DNA from: Chloroflexota bacterium
Lineage (GTDB): Bacteria; Chloroflexota; Chloroflexia; Thermomicrobiales; UBA6265
Assembly: GCA_023415845.1 (NCBI GenBank)
Contig: JAEZJB010000236.1
Location: forward strand, 1-5,646
Direction: 5' to 3'
DNA length: 5,646 bases
In this document: piece after piece, positions 1 to 5,646 of the stretch
Layout of the letters: each line of letters opens with the position of its first letter
Position numbering within the stretch: the stretch's first letter is position 1
Translations under genes and position numbers: made by a program
The notes under the pieces: model-generated
Seen by the model: the letters and a program-made list of their open reading frames with translations, nothing else
Databases searched by the model: none
Told to the model about the DNA's origin: nothing

Positions 1-468
1 TGGGAGCGGTTGATGCTGGAGGGGTTCCAGGCCGGACTCTCCTGGATCACCATCCTGCGCAAGCGGGAGAACTTTGCCCGCGCCTTCGACGGCTGGGATC
101 CGGAGATCATCGCGAATTATGGCGACGAGGACATCGCCCGCCTGTTGGCCGATCCGGGCATCATCCGCAACCGGCTCAAGGTCAACGGAGCCGTGAAGAA
201 CGCTCGGGCCTACCTCGCCATGCGGGACACCGGGGAATCATTCTCCGACTACCTCTGGAGTTTCGTCGGCGGATCACCGATCGTGAACTCCCCTGAGAAG
301 CTGGGTGACGTGCCGGCCCTGACTCCGGAAGCGACCGCGATGTCGAAGGACCTCAAGAAGCGAGGCTTCACCTTCGTCGGGCCGACGATCTGCTACGCCT
401 TCATGCAGAGTGCGGGGCTGGTCGATGACCACGTGGTTGGCTGCCCGAGCAAGCCCCGCCCTGCGTAG
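1..468 (+). CDS. tag: DNA-3-methyladenine glycosylase I (Tag), 5' end cut by window edge
   Basis: This is a base-excision repair enzyme that removes 3-methyladenine from alkylated DNA in the cytoplasm. The frame is open from base 1 and gives 155 residues up to a TAG stop. It aligns with E. coli Tag (187 aa), as I recall that sequence, without visible gaps at an offset of 31 residues. The segment LEGFQAGLSW (residues 6-15) carries Glu7, matching catalytic-pocket Glu38, and Trp15, matching the base-stacking Trp46. The segment KKRGFTFVGPTICYAFMQ is highly typical of the family. LVDDHVVGC near the end supplies His144 and Cys148, matching zinc ligands His175 and Cys179. The other two zinc ligands, an N-terminal Cys and His, would lie in the roughly 31 residues missing upstream. 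The TTG or ATG codons near base 10 are internal and not the start. The gene converges on the serine hydrolase gene. Nothing suggests a broken gene; only the window edge truncates it. Confidence 0.95.
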   Translation, partial: WERLMLEGFQAGLSWITILRKRENFARAFDGWDPEIIANYGDEDIARLLADPGIIRNRLKVNGAVKNARAYLAMRDTGESFSDYLWSFVGGSPIVNSPEKLGDVPALTPEATAMSKDLKKRGFTFVGPTICYAFMQSAGLVDDHVVGCPSKPRPA

Positions 469-489
469 AAGGTGGTTTCCTGGACTGAC

Positions 490-1815
490 TCAGCTCCCGG
501 CGGCGGGCAGGCAGATGCGGCTGAGCACCCGAACTGCCTCGACCTCCCCGGCGTCATCGAGCAGGAAGACAAGCCGGGAGTTCAGGAATTCACCTTCGGT
601 CACCACAAACTCGTGGTCGGACACGGGAACCAGCGGGCACTCCAGGGGCGCATCGTTTGCCTCACCGTGCCACTTTGTTTTGAGCAGCATCCGGATCGCG
701 CCCTCGCCAGCCCGCTCGATCACCACCCGCATGTGCGATTGCAGGTAGGTTCCCACCAGGCGATCGAGCTGCTCATCGGCAACCGGCACGGCGGCCAGCT
801 CGACCTCTGGCACCCCAAAAGTGTCGCGCAGGAGCGCTTCCTGGACCTCCTCGATCGCGGCATGGCCGTGCGGACCGGTGGTCAGGATCGCCAACGCTTC
901 GTTAGTCTCGGGGATCAGCGTCAGTTGGGCGCGGAATCCGTTGTACCAACCGCCGTGCTCGATGGTCCAGACGCTGCCGCCCTCGAGCTTCTTGCCCCAG
1001 CCAATGCCCCAGGCTTCATAGCCATTCACGGTCGCCTGGGTCGCCTGCATCTCCAGCCGCAGGTCGTCCGGCAGGAACACGTCCTGCCCGTCTGCCATGA
1101 TGCCCAGGTGGTAGGCGCCGAATCGGAGCAGGTCAGGCACCGTCGAAAGCAACCCACCGGCCGGATTCACCGAGCGGGCGGTGCCACCGATATCGCGTGG
1201 CTCCGGCGAGCCATCGGCCCCGAACTCGTAGCCGGCCGCCGCGTTCGGCAACACCGGGGGCTGGCCGAAGCCGGTTCGCTCCAGCCCGAGCGGATCGAGC
1301 ACGTAGGTTCGCATGGCCGTCTCGTAAGTCGTGCCGGCCACACGAGCGGCGACCGCGCCCGCCAGGCCTAGGGCATTGTTGTTGTACGACCACCAGCGGC
1401 CGGGCCGGGAGACCTGGTCGAGCCCACCAAAGGTGTTCACGTACTCCTGCAACGCTTCTTCACCGTTGCCATTCTCGAGGAAACCATCCCCTGCAAAGCC
1501 GCTGGTGTGGGTCAGCAGGTGGCGCATCGTTACCGTCGCCCGCGCCTCCGGATTGGCCAGCGCCAGTTCGGGCATGATCTCGATCACCGGCTGGTCGAGG
1601 TCCAGCTTGCCCGCCTGCACCAGGCGCATCGCGAGCGTGGCGGTAAACACCTTGCTGATCGATCCGATACCGTAGATCGTGTCGGGCAGCACCGGCTCAC
1701 CGGTTTCCCGCGAACGCACGCCGTAGGTTTCGACGGTGATGTCGCCGTTGCGCAGCACCCCCACCACCATGCCAGGAAGATTCCACCGCTCCATAGCGGT
1801 CTCGATCGTTGTCAT
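490..1815 (-). CDS. Serine hydrolase of the class C beta-lactamase / penicillin-binding-protein-like family
   Basis: The 441-residue protein has the three active-site motifs of the family. These are SxxK as SISK (residues 52-55, with Ser52 the nucleophile and Lys55 the general base), YxN as YNN (144-146), and HGG (287-289) in place of KTG. The segments HLLTHTSG (99-106) and PAGGLLST (218-225) are also typical. The beta-lactamase domain covers about residues 5-325. A C-terminal extension from about 345, beginning LVGTYLQS, resembles the small beta-barrel domain often attached to these hydrolases. There is no signal peptide or membrane segment, since the catalytic domain begins almost at Met1, so a cytoplasmic location is inferred. 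The ATG start is backed by a GGAG ribosome binding site. It is the last gene of the transporter operon, 17 bases after the DppC-type permease. Family members include esterases, D-aminopeptidases, peptidases and beta-lactamases. The operon favours hydrolysis of an imported peptide or amide, but the substrate cannot be read from the sequence. Confidence 0.92.
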   Translation of the reverse strand: MTTIETAMERWNLPGMVVGVLRNGDITVETYGVRSRETGEPVLPDTIYGIGSISKVFTATLAMRLVQAGKLDLDQPVIEIMPELALANPEARATVTMRHLLTHTSGFAGDGFLENGNGEEALQEYVNTFGGLDQVSRPGRWWSYNNNALGLAGAVAARVAGTTYETAMRTYVLDPLGLERTGFGQPPVLPNAAAGYEFGADGSPEPRDIGGTARSVNPAGGLLSTVPDLLRFGAYHLGIMADGQDVFLPDDLRLEMQATQATVNGYEAWGIGWGKKLEGGSVWTIEHGGWYNGFRAQLTLIPETNEALAILTTGPHGHAAIEEVQEALLRDTFGVPEVELAAVPVADEQLDRLVGTYLQSHMRVVIERAGEGAIRMLLKTKWHGEANDAPLECPLVPVSDHEFVVTEGEFLNSRLVFLLDDAGEVEAVRVLSRICLPAAGS

Positions 1816-1820
1816 TTGCG

Positions 1821-1824
1821 CTCC
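1821..1824 (-). promoter_or_regulatory. Ribosome binding site of the serine hydrolase gene
   Basis: GGAG lies five bases before the ATG at 1815 on the minus strand. It falls in the short gap after the permease stop codon. It fixes the start at the first Met and argues against an N-terminal signal sequence having been missed. Confidence 0.7.
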
Positions 1825-1833
1825 AGATAAAAA

Positions 1834-2670
1834 CTAGCGGCGAAGCTTGGGATCCGACTGGTCCCGCAAGCCATCGCCCAACAGGTTGAGACTCAGAATC
1901 GTGATGACGATGGCAATGCCCGGGAGCGTCGCCATCCACCAGGCGGTGCGCACGAAGTTGCGACCGGTCGCCAGCATCCCGCCCCAGGTGGGAGTTGGTG
2001 GCCGCACGCCCACGCCAAGGAAGCTCAGCGAGGCCTCGACCAGGATGCCGGAAGCCACCGTGAGGGGAACGAGCGCCAGCACGATCGGCATCACATTGGG
2101 CAGCAGGTAGCGGCCGAGCAGTCGCCAGTTACTGCACCCCGTCGCCCGGGCCGCCTCCACGTATTCGGCGCGGGACAACGACAGGGTTTCACTGCGAACC
2201 ATCCGGGCGTAGCTGGCCCACCAGACCAGGCCCAGGGCGATCACGATGATGACCAGGCTCGGCCCGAAGACCGCCGACAGGCCCAACGCCAGCAGGATAG
2301 AAGGGATGCCGAGGACGGCATCGAAGACGCGACCGAGCACCATGTCGGTGCGCCCGGCGAAGAACCCGGCCAGCAACCCCAGCGGGACCCCGATCGCGAC
2401 ACTCAATGCCGCCGCCACGAACCCCGTGAACAACGACACCCGGCTGCCGTAGATCAACCGGCTGAGCATGTCGCGGCCGAGGTCATCGGTTCCCAGCAGG
2501 TGCCCCTCCGCGCCCGGTTTCTGCAGCGTGTTCAGCAGGTCCTGCTTCGCCACGTCGTAGGGAGCCAGCCAGGGCGCCAGCACCGCGATGGCGAGCAGGA
2601 GCAGCACCAGCGCGCCACCCACCATGATTTGCCAGTTCCTGGTGAATGAGGATTTACGAAAGAACGACAC
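1834..2670 (-). CDS. ABC transporter permease, DppC/OppC family
   Basis: This 278-residue inner-membrane protein is the second channel subunit of a peptide/nickel-type importer (binding-protein-dependent transport family). Residues 16-36 form the first membrane segment. They are followed by the external region with the family hallmark GTDDLGRD (60-67). Further hydrophobic segments lie near 80-102, 118-135, 138-156, 193-215 and 245-265, giving six in total. The cytoplasmic EAA loop that contacts the ATPase begins at EAARATGCSNWRLL (172-185). The C-terminal LGDGLRDQSDPKLRR and the SFLGVGVRPPTPTWG segment are standard for DppC-like proteins, and the length is normal. The start is GTG at 2670, inside the end of the DppB-type gene, with a GGTGG-like site six bases upstream; a 17-base overlap suggests translational coupling. 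The substrate is not determined: the family carries dipeptides, oligopeptides, nickel, glutathione and some sugars. Confidence 0.95.
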   Translation of the reverse strand: MSFFRKSSFTRNWQIMVGGALVLLLLAIAVLAPWLAPYDVAKQDLLNTLQKPGAEGHLLGTDDLGRDMLSRLIYGSRVSLFTGFVAAALSVAIGVPLGLLAGFFAGRTDMVLGRVFDAVLGIPSILLALGLSAVFGPSLVIIVIALGLVWWASYARMVRSETLSLSRAEYVEAARATGCSNWRLLGRYLLPNVMPIVLALVPLTVASGILVEASLSFLGVGVRPPTPTWGGMLATGRNFVRTAWWMATLPGIAIVITILSLNLLGDGLRDQSDPKLRR

Positions 2671-3574
2671 GAGGATCCACCAGTCGATACGCGAGGTCTG
2701 CCAGCAGGTTGCAGATGATGATCATGGAACCAATGATCAGCAATACCGCCTGCGAAACCGGGAAGTCCTTGTTGAGGATGGAGTCGATCAGCAGCTTGCC
2801 GAGTCCCGGCACAGCGAAGACGGTTTCCACCACCACCGCCCCTGTGAGCAACGTGCCCAGCTGCAGCCCCAGCACGGACACGATCGGCAACAACGCGTTG
2901 CGGAGGGCATGGCGGGTGACCACCACAAACTCGCGCAGCCCCTTGGCCCGGGCCGTGCGCACGTAGTCGGCCCGCAGGTTCTCGACCATGCTCGAGCGAA
3001 TCAGGCGGGCCACCGCCGCCGATTCAGCCACCCCCAGCGTCACGATGGGCAAGACGAAACTGCGCCAGCCATCGGTCGATCCTGTCGCAGGAAACCAGCC
3101 CAGGTTAATTGCAAACAGGATGACCAGCATGATGCCGAGCCAGAAACCGGGAATCGCGAGCCCGAGGCTGGCGATCGACATCGAGAGCGCGTCCCAGAAC
3201 GTGCCGCGCTTGATGGCGGCCAGCACCCCCAGCGGCACGCCGATCGCGTAGCAGACGACCAGGGCGCCCAGGCTCAGCGCGAGCGTCTGGGGCACTCGCT
3301 CGACGACGAGTTCGGCCACCGGGCGCTTGTAAAGCAATGAATCACCGAGATCGCCCTGCACCGTGCGTCCGAGGAACCTGCCGTACTGCATCACCACCGG
3401 CTCGTCGATGCCCAACCGTTCCCGCGCCCGGTCGTAGACCTCCTGCGTATAGATTTCGCCGGTGACGAGGAGGGTGGGATCGCCTGGCGCGATCTGCTGG
3501 AGCATGAAGATGATCGCGCTGAGAATCAGCAGCGTGGGAATTGCTGCCGCGAGGCGTCTGATTACATAGGCCAC
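2654..3574 (-). CDS. ABC transporter permease, DppB/OppB family
   Basis: This 306-residue inner-membrane protein is the first channel subunit of the importer. The first membrane segment (about 9-29) runs into APGDP (29-33), a hallmark of DppB/OppB. A periplasm-side loop with LGIDEPVVMQYGRFL and GDLGDSL (74-80) follows. Five more membrane segments lie near 98-121, 133-156, 175-193, 228-251 and 275-297. The EAA-type loop DYVRTARAKGL (203-213) is the expected ATPase contact. VFAVPGLGKLLIDSI and the terminal DPRVVLS are also typical, and the length matches the family. The start is GTG at 3574, 88 bases after the binding-protein gene. No strong ribosome binding site is seen; both permease starts are preceded by GGATCCT, which may be chance. 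The 3' end overlaps the DppC-type gene by 17 bases in another frame. I am sure of the family but not of the transported compound. Confidence 0.95.
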   Translation of the reverse strand: MAYVIRRLAAAIPTLLILSAIIFMLQQIAPGDPTLLVTGEIYTQEVYDRARERLGIDEPVVMQYGRFLGRTVQGDLGDSLLYKRPVAELVVERVPQTLALSLGALVVCYAIGVPLGVLAAIKRGTFWDALSMSIASLGLAIPGFWLGIMLVILFAINLGWFPATGSTDGWRSFVLPIVTLGVAESAAVARLIRSSMVENLRADYVRTARAKGLREFVVVTRHALRNALLPIVSVLGLQLGTLLTGAVVVETVFAVPGLGKLLIDSILNKDFPVSQAVLLIIGSMIIICNLLADLAYRLVDPRVVLS

Positions 3575-3614
3575 TGGTCAGGATCCGTGTCTCGTTATCG
3601 CTGCCACGACACAG

Positions 3615-3645
3615 GCACCGGACACGGGAAGCCCGTGCCCGGTGC
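3615..3645 (-). promoter_or_regulatory. Strong intercistronic stem-loop between binding-protein and permease genes
   Basis: Bases 3615-3628 and 3632-3645 form a 14-pair stem around a three-base loop. The only imperfect pair is 3622/3638. It would be a G-U wobble in the minus-strand RNA but an A-C mismatch in plus-strand RNA, so the stem fits the operon transcript better. It starts 17 bases after the binding-protein stop codon. No run of T follows it, so it is not a classical intrinsic terminator. By analogy with binding-protein/permease operons, it may protect the upstream message from 3' exonucleases or cause partial termination, giving more binding protein than permease. That role is inferred. 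Confidence 0.6.
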
Positions 3646-3662
3646 GCTGCGAGGCGATTCAC

Positions 3663-5270
3663 TCAGGAAATGTTCCAGTCGGTCGAGAACGACTTGTCGC
3701 CAAACTCGTTGAACGAGAACCCGGAGACGTTGGACCGCACGGCAACCAGGTCGGTTTCGAAGACGATCGGCGCCCAGTAGGCCTGACCGATCAGGTACTC
3801 ATCGACCGCCATGAAGCCGGCGTTGAGCTCGTCCTTGGTGGGAGCGGTGGTTGCGGTCGCCAGCATCTCGTCCAGCACCGGATCGTTGATCTTCGACCGG
3901 TTGTTGGCGGCATCGGACGGGAAGAAGAAGTTGAGCACGTCCGGGCTGCCGTAGCCCCAGCGTCCCATGTAGAGATCGAAGTCGCCCGACTTGGCCGTTT
4001 CCAGCGTGGCGGTGCCGGTGTTCATCTCGACTTCGAGCTTGATGCCGATCGCCTCGAGGTTGGCCTGCACCACCTGGACCGTGGCGACGTATTCCGGGGA
4101 GTTGGCGACGATCAGCTTGAGCGAGAGGGCGACGCCATCCTTCTCGCGAACGCCGTCGACTTCCACCCAGCCGGCATCTTCAAGGGTCTGGCGGGCGGTT
4201 TCCTCGTTGTAGACGTAGCCGATCTCTTTGGCGTCCGGATAGTGGGCGGCGAAGTGAGGCGGCAGGTAGCCATAGGCCGGCGTTCCGGCGATACCCTTGA
4301 ACACCGCCGCCGCGATGCCTTCCTTGTCGATGGCGTAGTTGATCGCCTGGCGTACCGCGATGTCCTGGAACGGCTCGCGGGTCATGTTCATCGACATGTA
4401 CATCAGGTCGCCACCGTAGCGCGGCGGGGTCTGGAAGGTGTACTGCGAATCGGCGCTCAGGCGCTCGTAGTCCTGCACCGAGGTTCCGTAGAGAATGTCG
4501 ATCTGGCCGGCTTCCAGCGTGGCGATCGCGGTGGCAGCTTCCGGCAGCACGCGGGCTTCGATCGTCTCCACGAGGGCCGGTCCGGCATTTTCGGCGACAT
4601 CGGCCGGGGCCCAGGCGTATTCGTCGTATCGCTTGAGCACCATGGTGTCGTTTGGCACCCAGGATTCGAGCTTGTACGGGCCACTGCCGACCACCACCGA
4701 CACACCGAAGTCCTCACCGGCTTCCTCGTAGGCGGTCGGGGAGATCAGGCCGGCGAACGACCCGGCGATGGTGTCCATGAACCCGGCGAAGGGGCCGGAG
4801 AACTGGAAGGTGACCACATGCTCGTCATCGACCGTGATGTCGGTGATCGGTGCGTAGGACGACGAGAAGCCGTGCTCACCCTCGGGATCGCGGGCCTTGT
4901 CGAAGAACCACTTGACGGCCTCGGCATTGAGCGGGGTTCCGTCGTGGAAGGTGATGCCTTCACGGATAGTGAAGGTGATGGACGTACCATCCTCGGCTTC
5001 CACCCAGGATTCGGCGACCCACGGTGCCCACGAGCCATCGTCGGCCCGGATGATCAGGTTCTCGAAGATGAGGGTGGAGCCGAATGGCGTGGTGCCGCTG
5101 CGGAGGTGGTCAAAGAGCGCGGTGTCGTAATTCACGCCAATCCCAAGGCGGGACCCATCCTGCGCCATCGCTCCGCTCAGCCGCAACTGGCTTCCCACGA
5201 GACCGGCCGCCGCTGCCATCGCCAGCAGCTTTCGCCGGGATGCCCTGGTTTGAATCACGTTGCCAAACAT
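3663..5270 (-). CDS. ABC transporter substrate-binding protein, family 5 (DppA/OppA type), with Tat-like signal peptide
   Basis: The protein captures the ligand outside the membrane and delivers it to the two permeases. From the ATG at 5270 it has 535 residues, a normal family length. The N-terminus holds SRRKLL (11-16), a twin-arginine motif, then an Ala-rich hydrophobic stretch (17-27) and a likely signal-peptidase site after AMA (34-36). There is no lipobox cysteine. The mature part begins near QDGSRLG and shows family 5 features: FENLI (69-73), VAESW (85-89), the signature-like REGITFHDGTPLNAEAVKW (103-121), GSGPYKLESW, and AVRQAINYAIDKEGIAAAVF. The frame stays open upstream to 5456, but those 62 extra residues look random and an AGGA site lies just before 5270, so the shorter start is chosen. 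It is the first gene of the operon and is followed by a strong hairpin. Ligand identity cannot be told; family members bind peptides, nickel, heme, glutathione or oligosaccharides. Confidence 0.95.
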   Translation of the reverse strand: MFGNVIQTRASRRKLLAMAAAAGLVGSQLRLSGAMAQDGSRLGIGVNYDTALFDHLRSGTTPFGSTLIFENLIIRADDGSWAPWVAESWVEAEDGTSITFTIREGITFHDGTPLNAEAVKWFFDKARDPEGEHGFSSSYAPITDITVDDEHVVTFQFSGPFAGFMDTIAGSFAGLISPTAYEEAGEDFGVSVVVGSGPYKLESWVPNDTMVLKRYDEYAWAPADVAENAGPALVETIEARVLPEAATAIATLEAGQIDILYGTSVQDYERLSADSQYTFQTPPRYGGDLMYMSMNMTREPFQDIAVRQAINYAIDKEGIAAAVFKGIAGTPAYGYLPPHFAAHYPDAKEIGYVYNEETARQTLEDAGWVEVDGVREKDGVALSLKLIVANSPEYVATVQVVQANLEAIGIKLEVEMNTGTATLETAKSGDFDLYMGRWGYGSPDVLNFFFPSDAANNRSKINDPVLDEMLATATTAPTKDELNAGFMAVDEYLIGQAYWAPIVFETDLVAVRSNVSGFSFNEFGDKSFSTDWNIS

Positions 5271-5274
5271 CGAT

Positions 5275-5278
5275 TCCT
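5275..5278 (-). promoter_or_regulatory. Ribosome binding site of the binding-protein gene
   Basis: AGGA stands four bases before the ATG at 5270 on the minus strand. The spacing is slightly short. It decides the start in favour of the 535-residue form whose N-terminus is a signal peptide, rather than the 597-residue open frame. Confidence 0.6.
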
Positions 5279-5314
5279 GAGTTCCGCGCACCGGTATGTT
5301 CCCCTCGAATGACA

Positions 5315-5338
5315 CAGAAAAGGCTGCACCCCGCAGCC
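5315..5338 (-). terminator. Intrinsic-terminator-like hairpin with T tract in the leader of the binding-protein gene
   Basis: On the minus strand GGCTGC (5338-5333) and GCAGCC (5327-5322) form a perfect six-pair GC-rich stem with a five-base loop. It is followed directly by TTTTCT (5321-5316). This is the only stem in the window with a proper T tract. It lies 45 bases upstream of the binding-protein start. It could end read-through from the VOC gene, or act as an attenuator or 5' stabilising hairpin in the operon leader. The sequence alone does not separate these options. Confidence 0.5.
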
Positions 5339-5345
5339 AGAGGCG

Positions 5346-5375
5346 ATCTTCCGCAGAAGCGCGCAGGTGCGTCAA
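5346..5375 (-). promoter_or_regulatory. Possible promoter of the transporter operon
   Basis: On the minus strand TTGACG (5375-5370) matches five of six bases of the -35 consensus. Eighteen bases later GAAGAT (5351-5346) matches the -10 consensus at three positions, including the second A and the final T. Transcription would start near 5339, leaving a leader of about 70 bases that begins almost exactly at the 5315-5338 hairpin. The weak -10 element keeps this tentative. A second, weaker pair downstream of the hairpin (TTTTCT, 17 bases, CATACC) is no better. Confidence 0.3.
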
Positions 5376-5425
5376 GACCGGGAATGCTGCACAAACTCCC
5401 AACGCGTTCCAGTGGCCAAATCGGA

Positions 5426-5462
5426 CGCGGTGTGGTTGGGTTTCCCGCCCAACCACACCGCG
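5426..5462 (-). terminator. Perfect 15-pair stem-loop after the VOC gene, possible transcription end or dyad operator
   Basis: Bases 5426-5440 and 5448-5462 are exact inverted copies, with a seven-base loop (5441-5447). The stem starts 35 bases after the VOC stop codon on the minus strand. No T run follows on either strand, so it is not a classical intrinsic terminator. A 3' mRNA-stabilising structure, a terminator of the T-less kind, or a protein-binding dyad are all possible. The inverted repeat itself is certain; its role is inferred. Confidence 0.55.
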
Positions 5463-5497
5463 CTGTCATCGTCGTCTCGGCAAAGGTGAAACTACCG

Positions 5498-5646
5498 CTA
5501 TTGCACGAACCCTGCGGCAAACTCGGCCGACGGCTCGATGGTGGTGATGATGTCGATCAGCACGCCATTGGGGTCGGCCGTGATGAAGTGCCGCTGGCCG
5601 AACTCCTCGCTGCGCAGGTCCTGCACGATCGGCAGTCCCTCACCGA
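5498..5646 (-). CDS. VOC (glyoxalase / bleomycin-resistance / dioxygenase) superfamily protein, C-terminal fragment
   Basis: Only the last 48 residues and a TAG stop are in the window; the rest lies beyond the right edge. The frame reads GLPIVQDLRSEEFGQRHF, then ITADPNGVLIDIITTI, and ends EFAAGFVQ. RHFITADPNG followed by a hydrophobic strand with an acidic residue is the closing beta-strand pattern of a VOC module. Asp31 of the fragment sits where many members have the metal-ligand Glu. VOC proteins include glyoxalases, ring-cleavage dioxygenases and antibiotic-binding proteins, and the fragment does not tell which. It lies upstream of the transporter operon in the same direction, separated by 227 bases with two stem-loops, so it is probably a separate transcription unit. 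Confidence 0.85.
   Translation of the reverse strand, partial: GEGLPIVQDLRSEEFGQRHFITADPNGVLIDIITTIEPSAEFAAGFVQ

Larger units (their letters stand above)
5271..5497. other. Intergenic region between VOC gene and transporter operon
   Basis: This is the largest non-coding stretch in the window. It holds the 15-pair stem-loop, the possible promoter, the T-tailed hairpin and the binding-protein ribosome binding site listed separately. Frames on either strand through it give no recognisable protein. I see no tRNA, known riboswitch fold or repeat array in it. Confidence 0.6.

Noticed and set aside
472..1371. A 299-codon open frame on the plus strand opposite the serine hydrolase gene
   Set aside because: The translation has no family features, and the opposite strand carries all three active-site motifs of a beta-lactamase-family enzyme.
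490..1815. Serine hydrolase as an antibiotic-resistance beta-lactamase
   Set aside because: It has no export signal, has HGG rather than KTG, carries a C-terminal extra domain and sits in a transporter operon. All of these fit the broad hydrolase family better than a true resistance enzyme.
2588..3340. A 250-codon plus-strand frame opposite the permease genes
   Set aside because: It has low-complexity, Gln/His/Arg-rich content typical of an antisense shadow. It spans two well-supported permease genes.
1848..3588. GGATCC hexamers near the ends and starts of the permease genes as a possible repeat element
   Set aside because: They are only six to seven bases long, palindromic and partly within coding sequence, so chance is sufficient.
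3642..5312. A 556-codon open frame on the plus strand opposite the binding-protein gene
   Set aside because: It is a mirror of high-GC codon use in the real gene. Its translation is rich in Arg, His, Gly and Val without recognisable domains, while the minus strand gives a clear family 5 binding protein.
5271..5456. A 62-residue N-terminal extension of the binding protein
   Set aside because: The extension crosses the stem-loop, promoter and hairpin region and has no protein-like pattern. The ATG at 5270 has a ribosome binding site and begins a signal peptide.

Overview
The window is a GC-rich bacterial chromosomal segment with tightly packed genes and strong G/C preference at third codon positions. 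It contains four complete or nearly complete genes of one minus-strand transport operon, flanked by two genes cut off by the window edges. The organism cannot be named from this sequence alone. A twin-arginine type signal on a peptide-family substrate-binding protein, together with the high GC, would fit a Thermomicrobia-like Chloroflexota bacterium, but this is a weak inference.

Layout. At the left edge (1-468, plus strand) lies the 3' part of tag, encoding DNA-3-methyladenine glycosylase I. It converges on the minus-strand operon with a gap of only 21 bases. Reading the operon in its own direction, from high to low coordinates: a family 5 (DppA/OppA-type) substrate-binding protein (3663-5270), an 88-base gap holding a strong hairpin, a DppB/OppB-type permease (2654-3574), a DppC/OppC-type permease (1834-2670) overlapping the previous gene by 17 bases, and a class C beta-lactamase-family serine hydrolase (490-1815) 17 bases further on. 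At the right edge (5498-5646, minus strand) is the 3' end of a VOC/glyoxalase-superfamily gene. The 227 bases between it and the binding-protein gene contain two stem-loops and a possible promoter, but no gene that I can support.

How it fits together. The binding protein would capture a peptide-like ligand outside the membrane and the two permeases would form the channel. The serine hydrolase lacks any export signal, so it is a plausible cytoplasmic enzyme acting on the imported compound. No ATPase gene (DppD/DppF type) is present, and the operon ends at the convergent tag gene, so energy must come from ATPases encoded elsewhere. Nothing in the window looks like a mobile element, CRISPR array, RNA gene or clearly new system. 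The points most worth a second look are the non-canonical hairpins, the hydrolase-transporter pairing and the missing ATPases.
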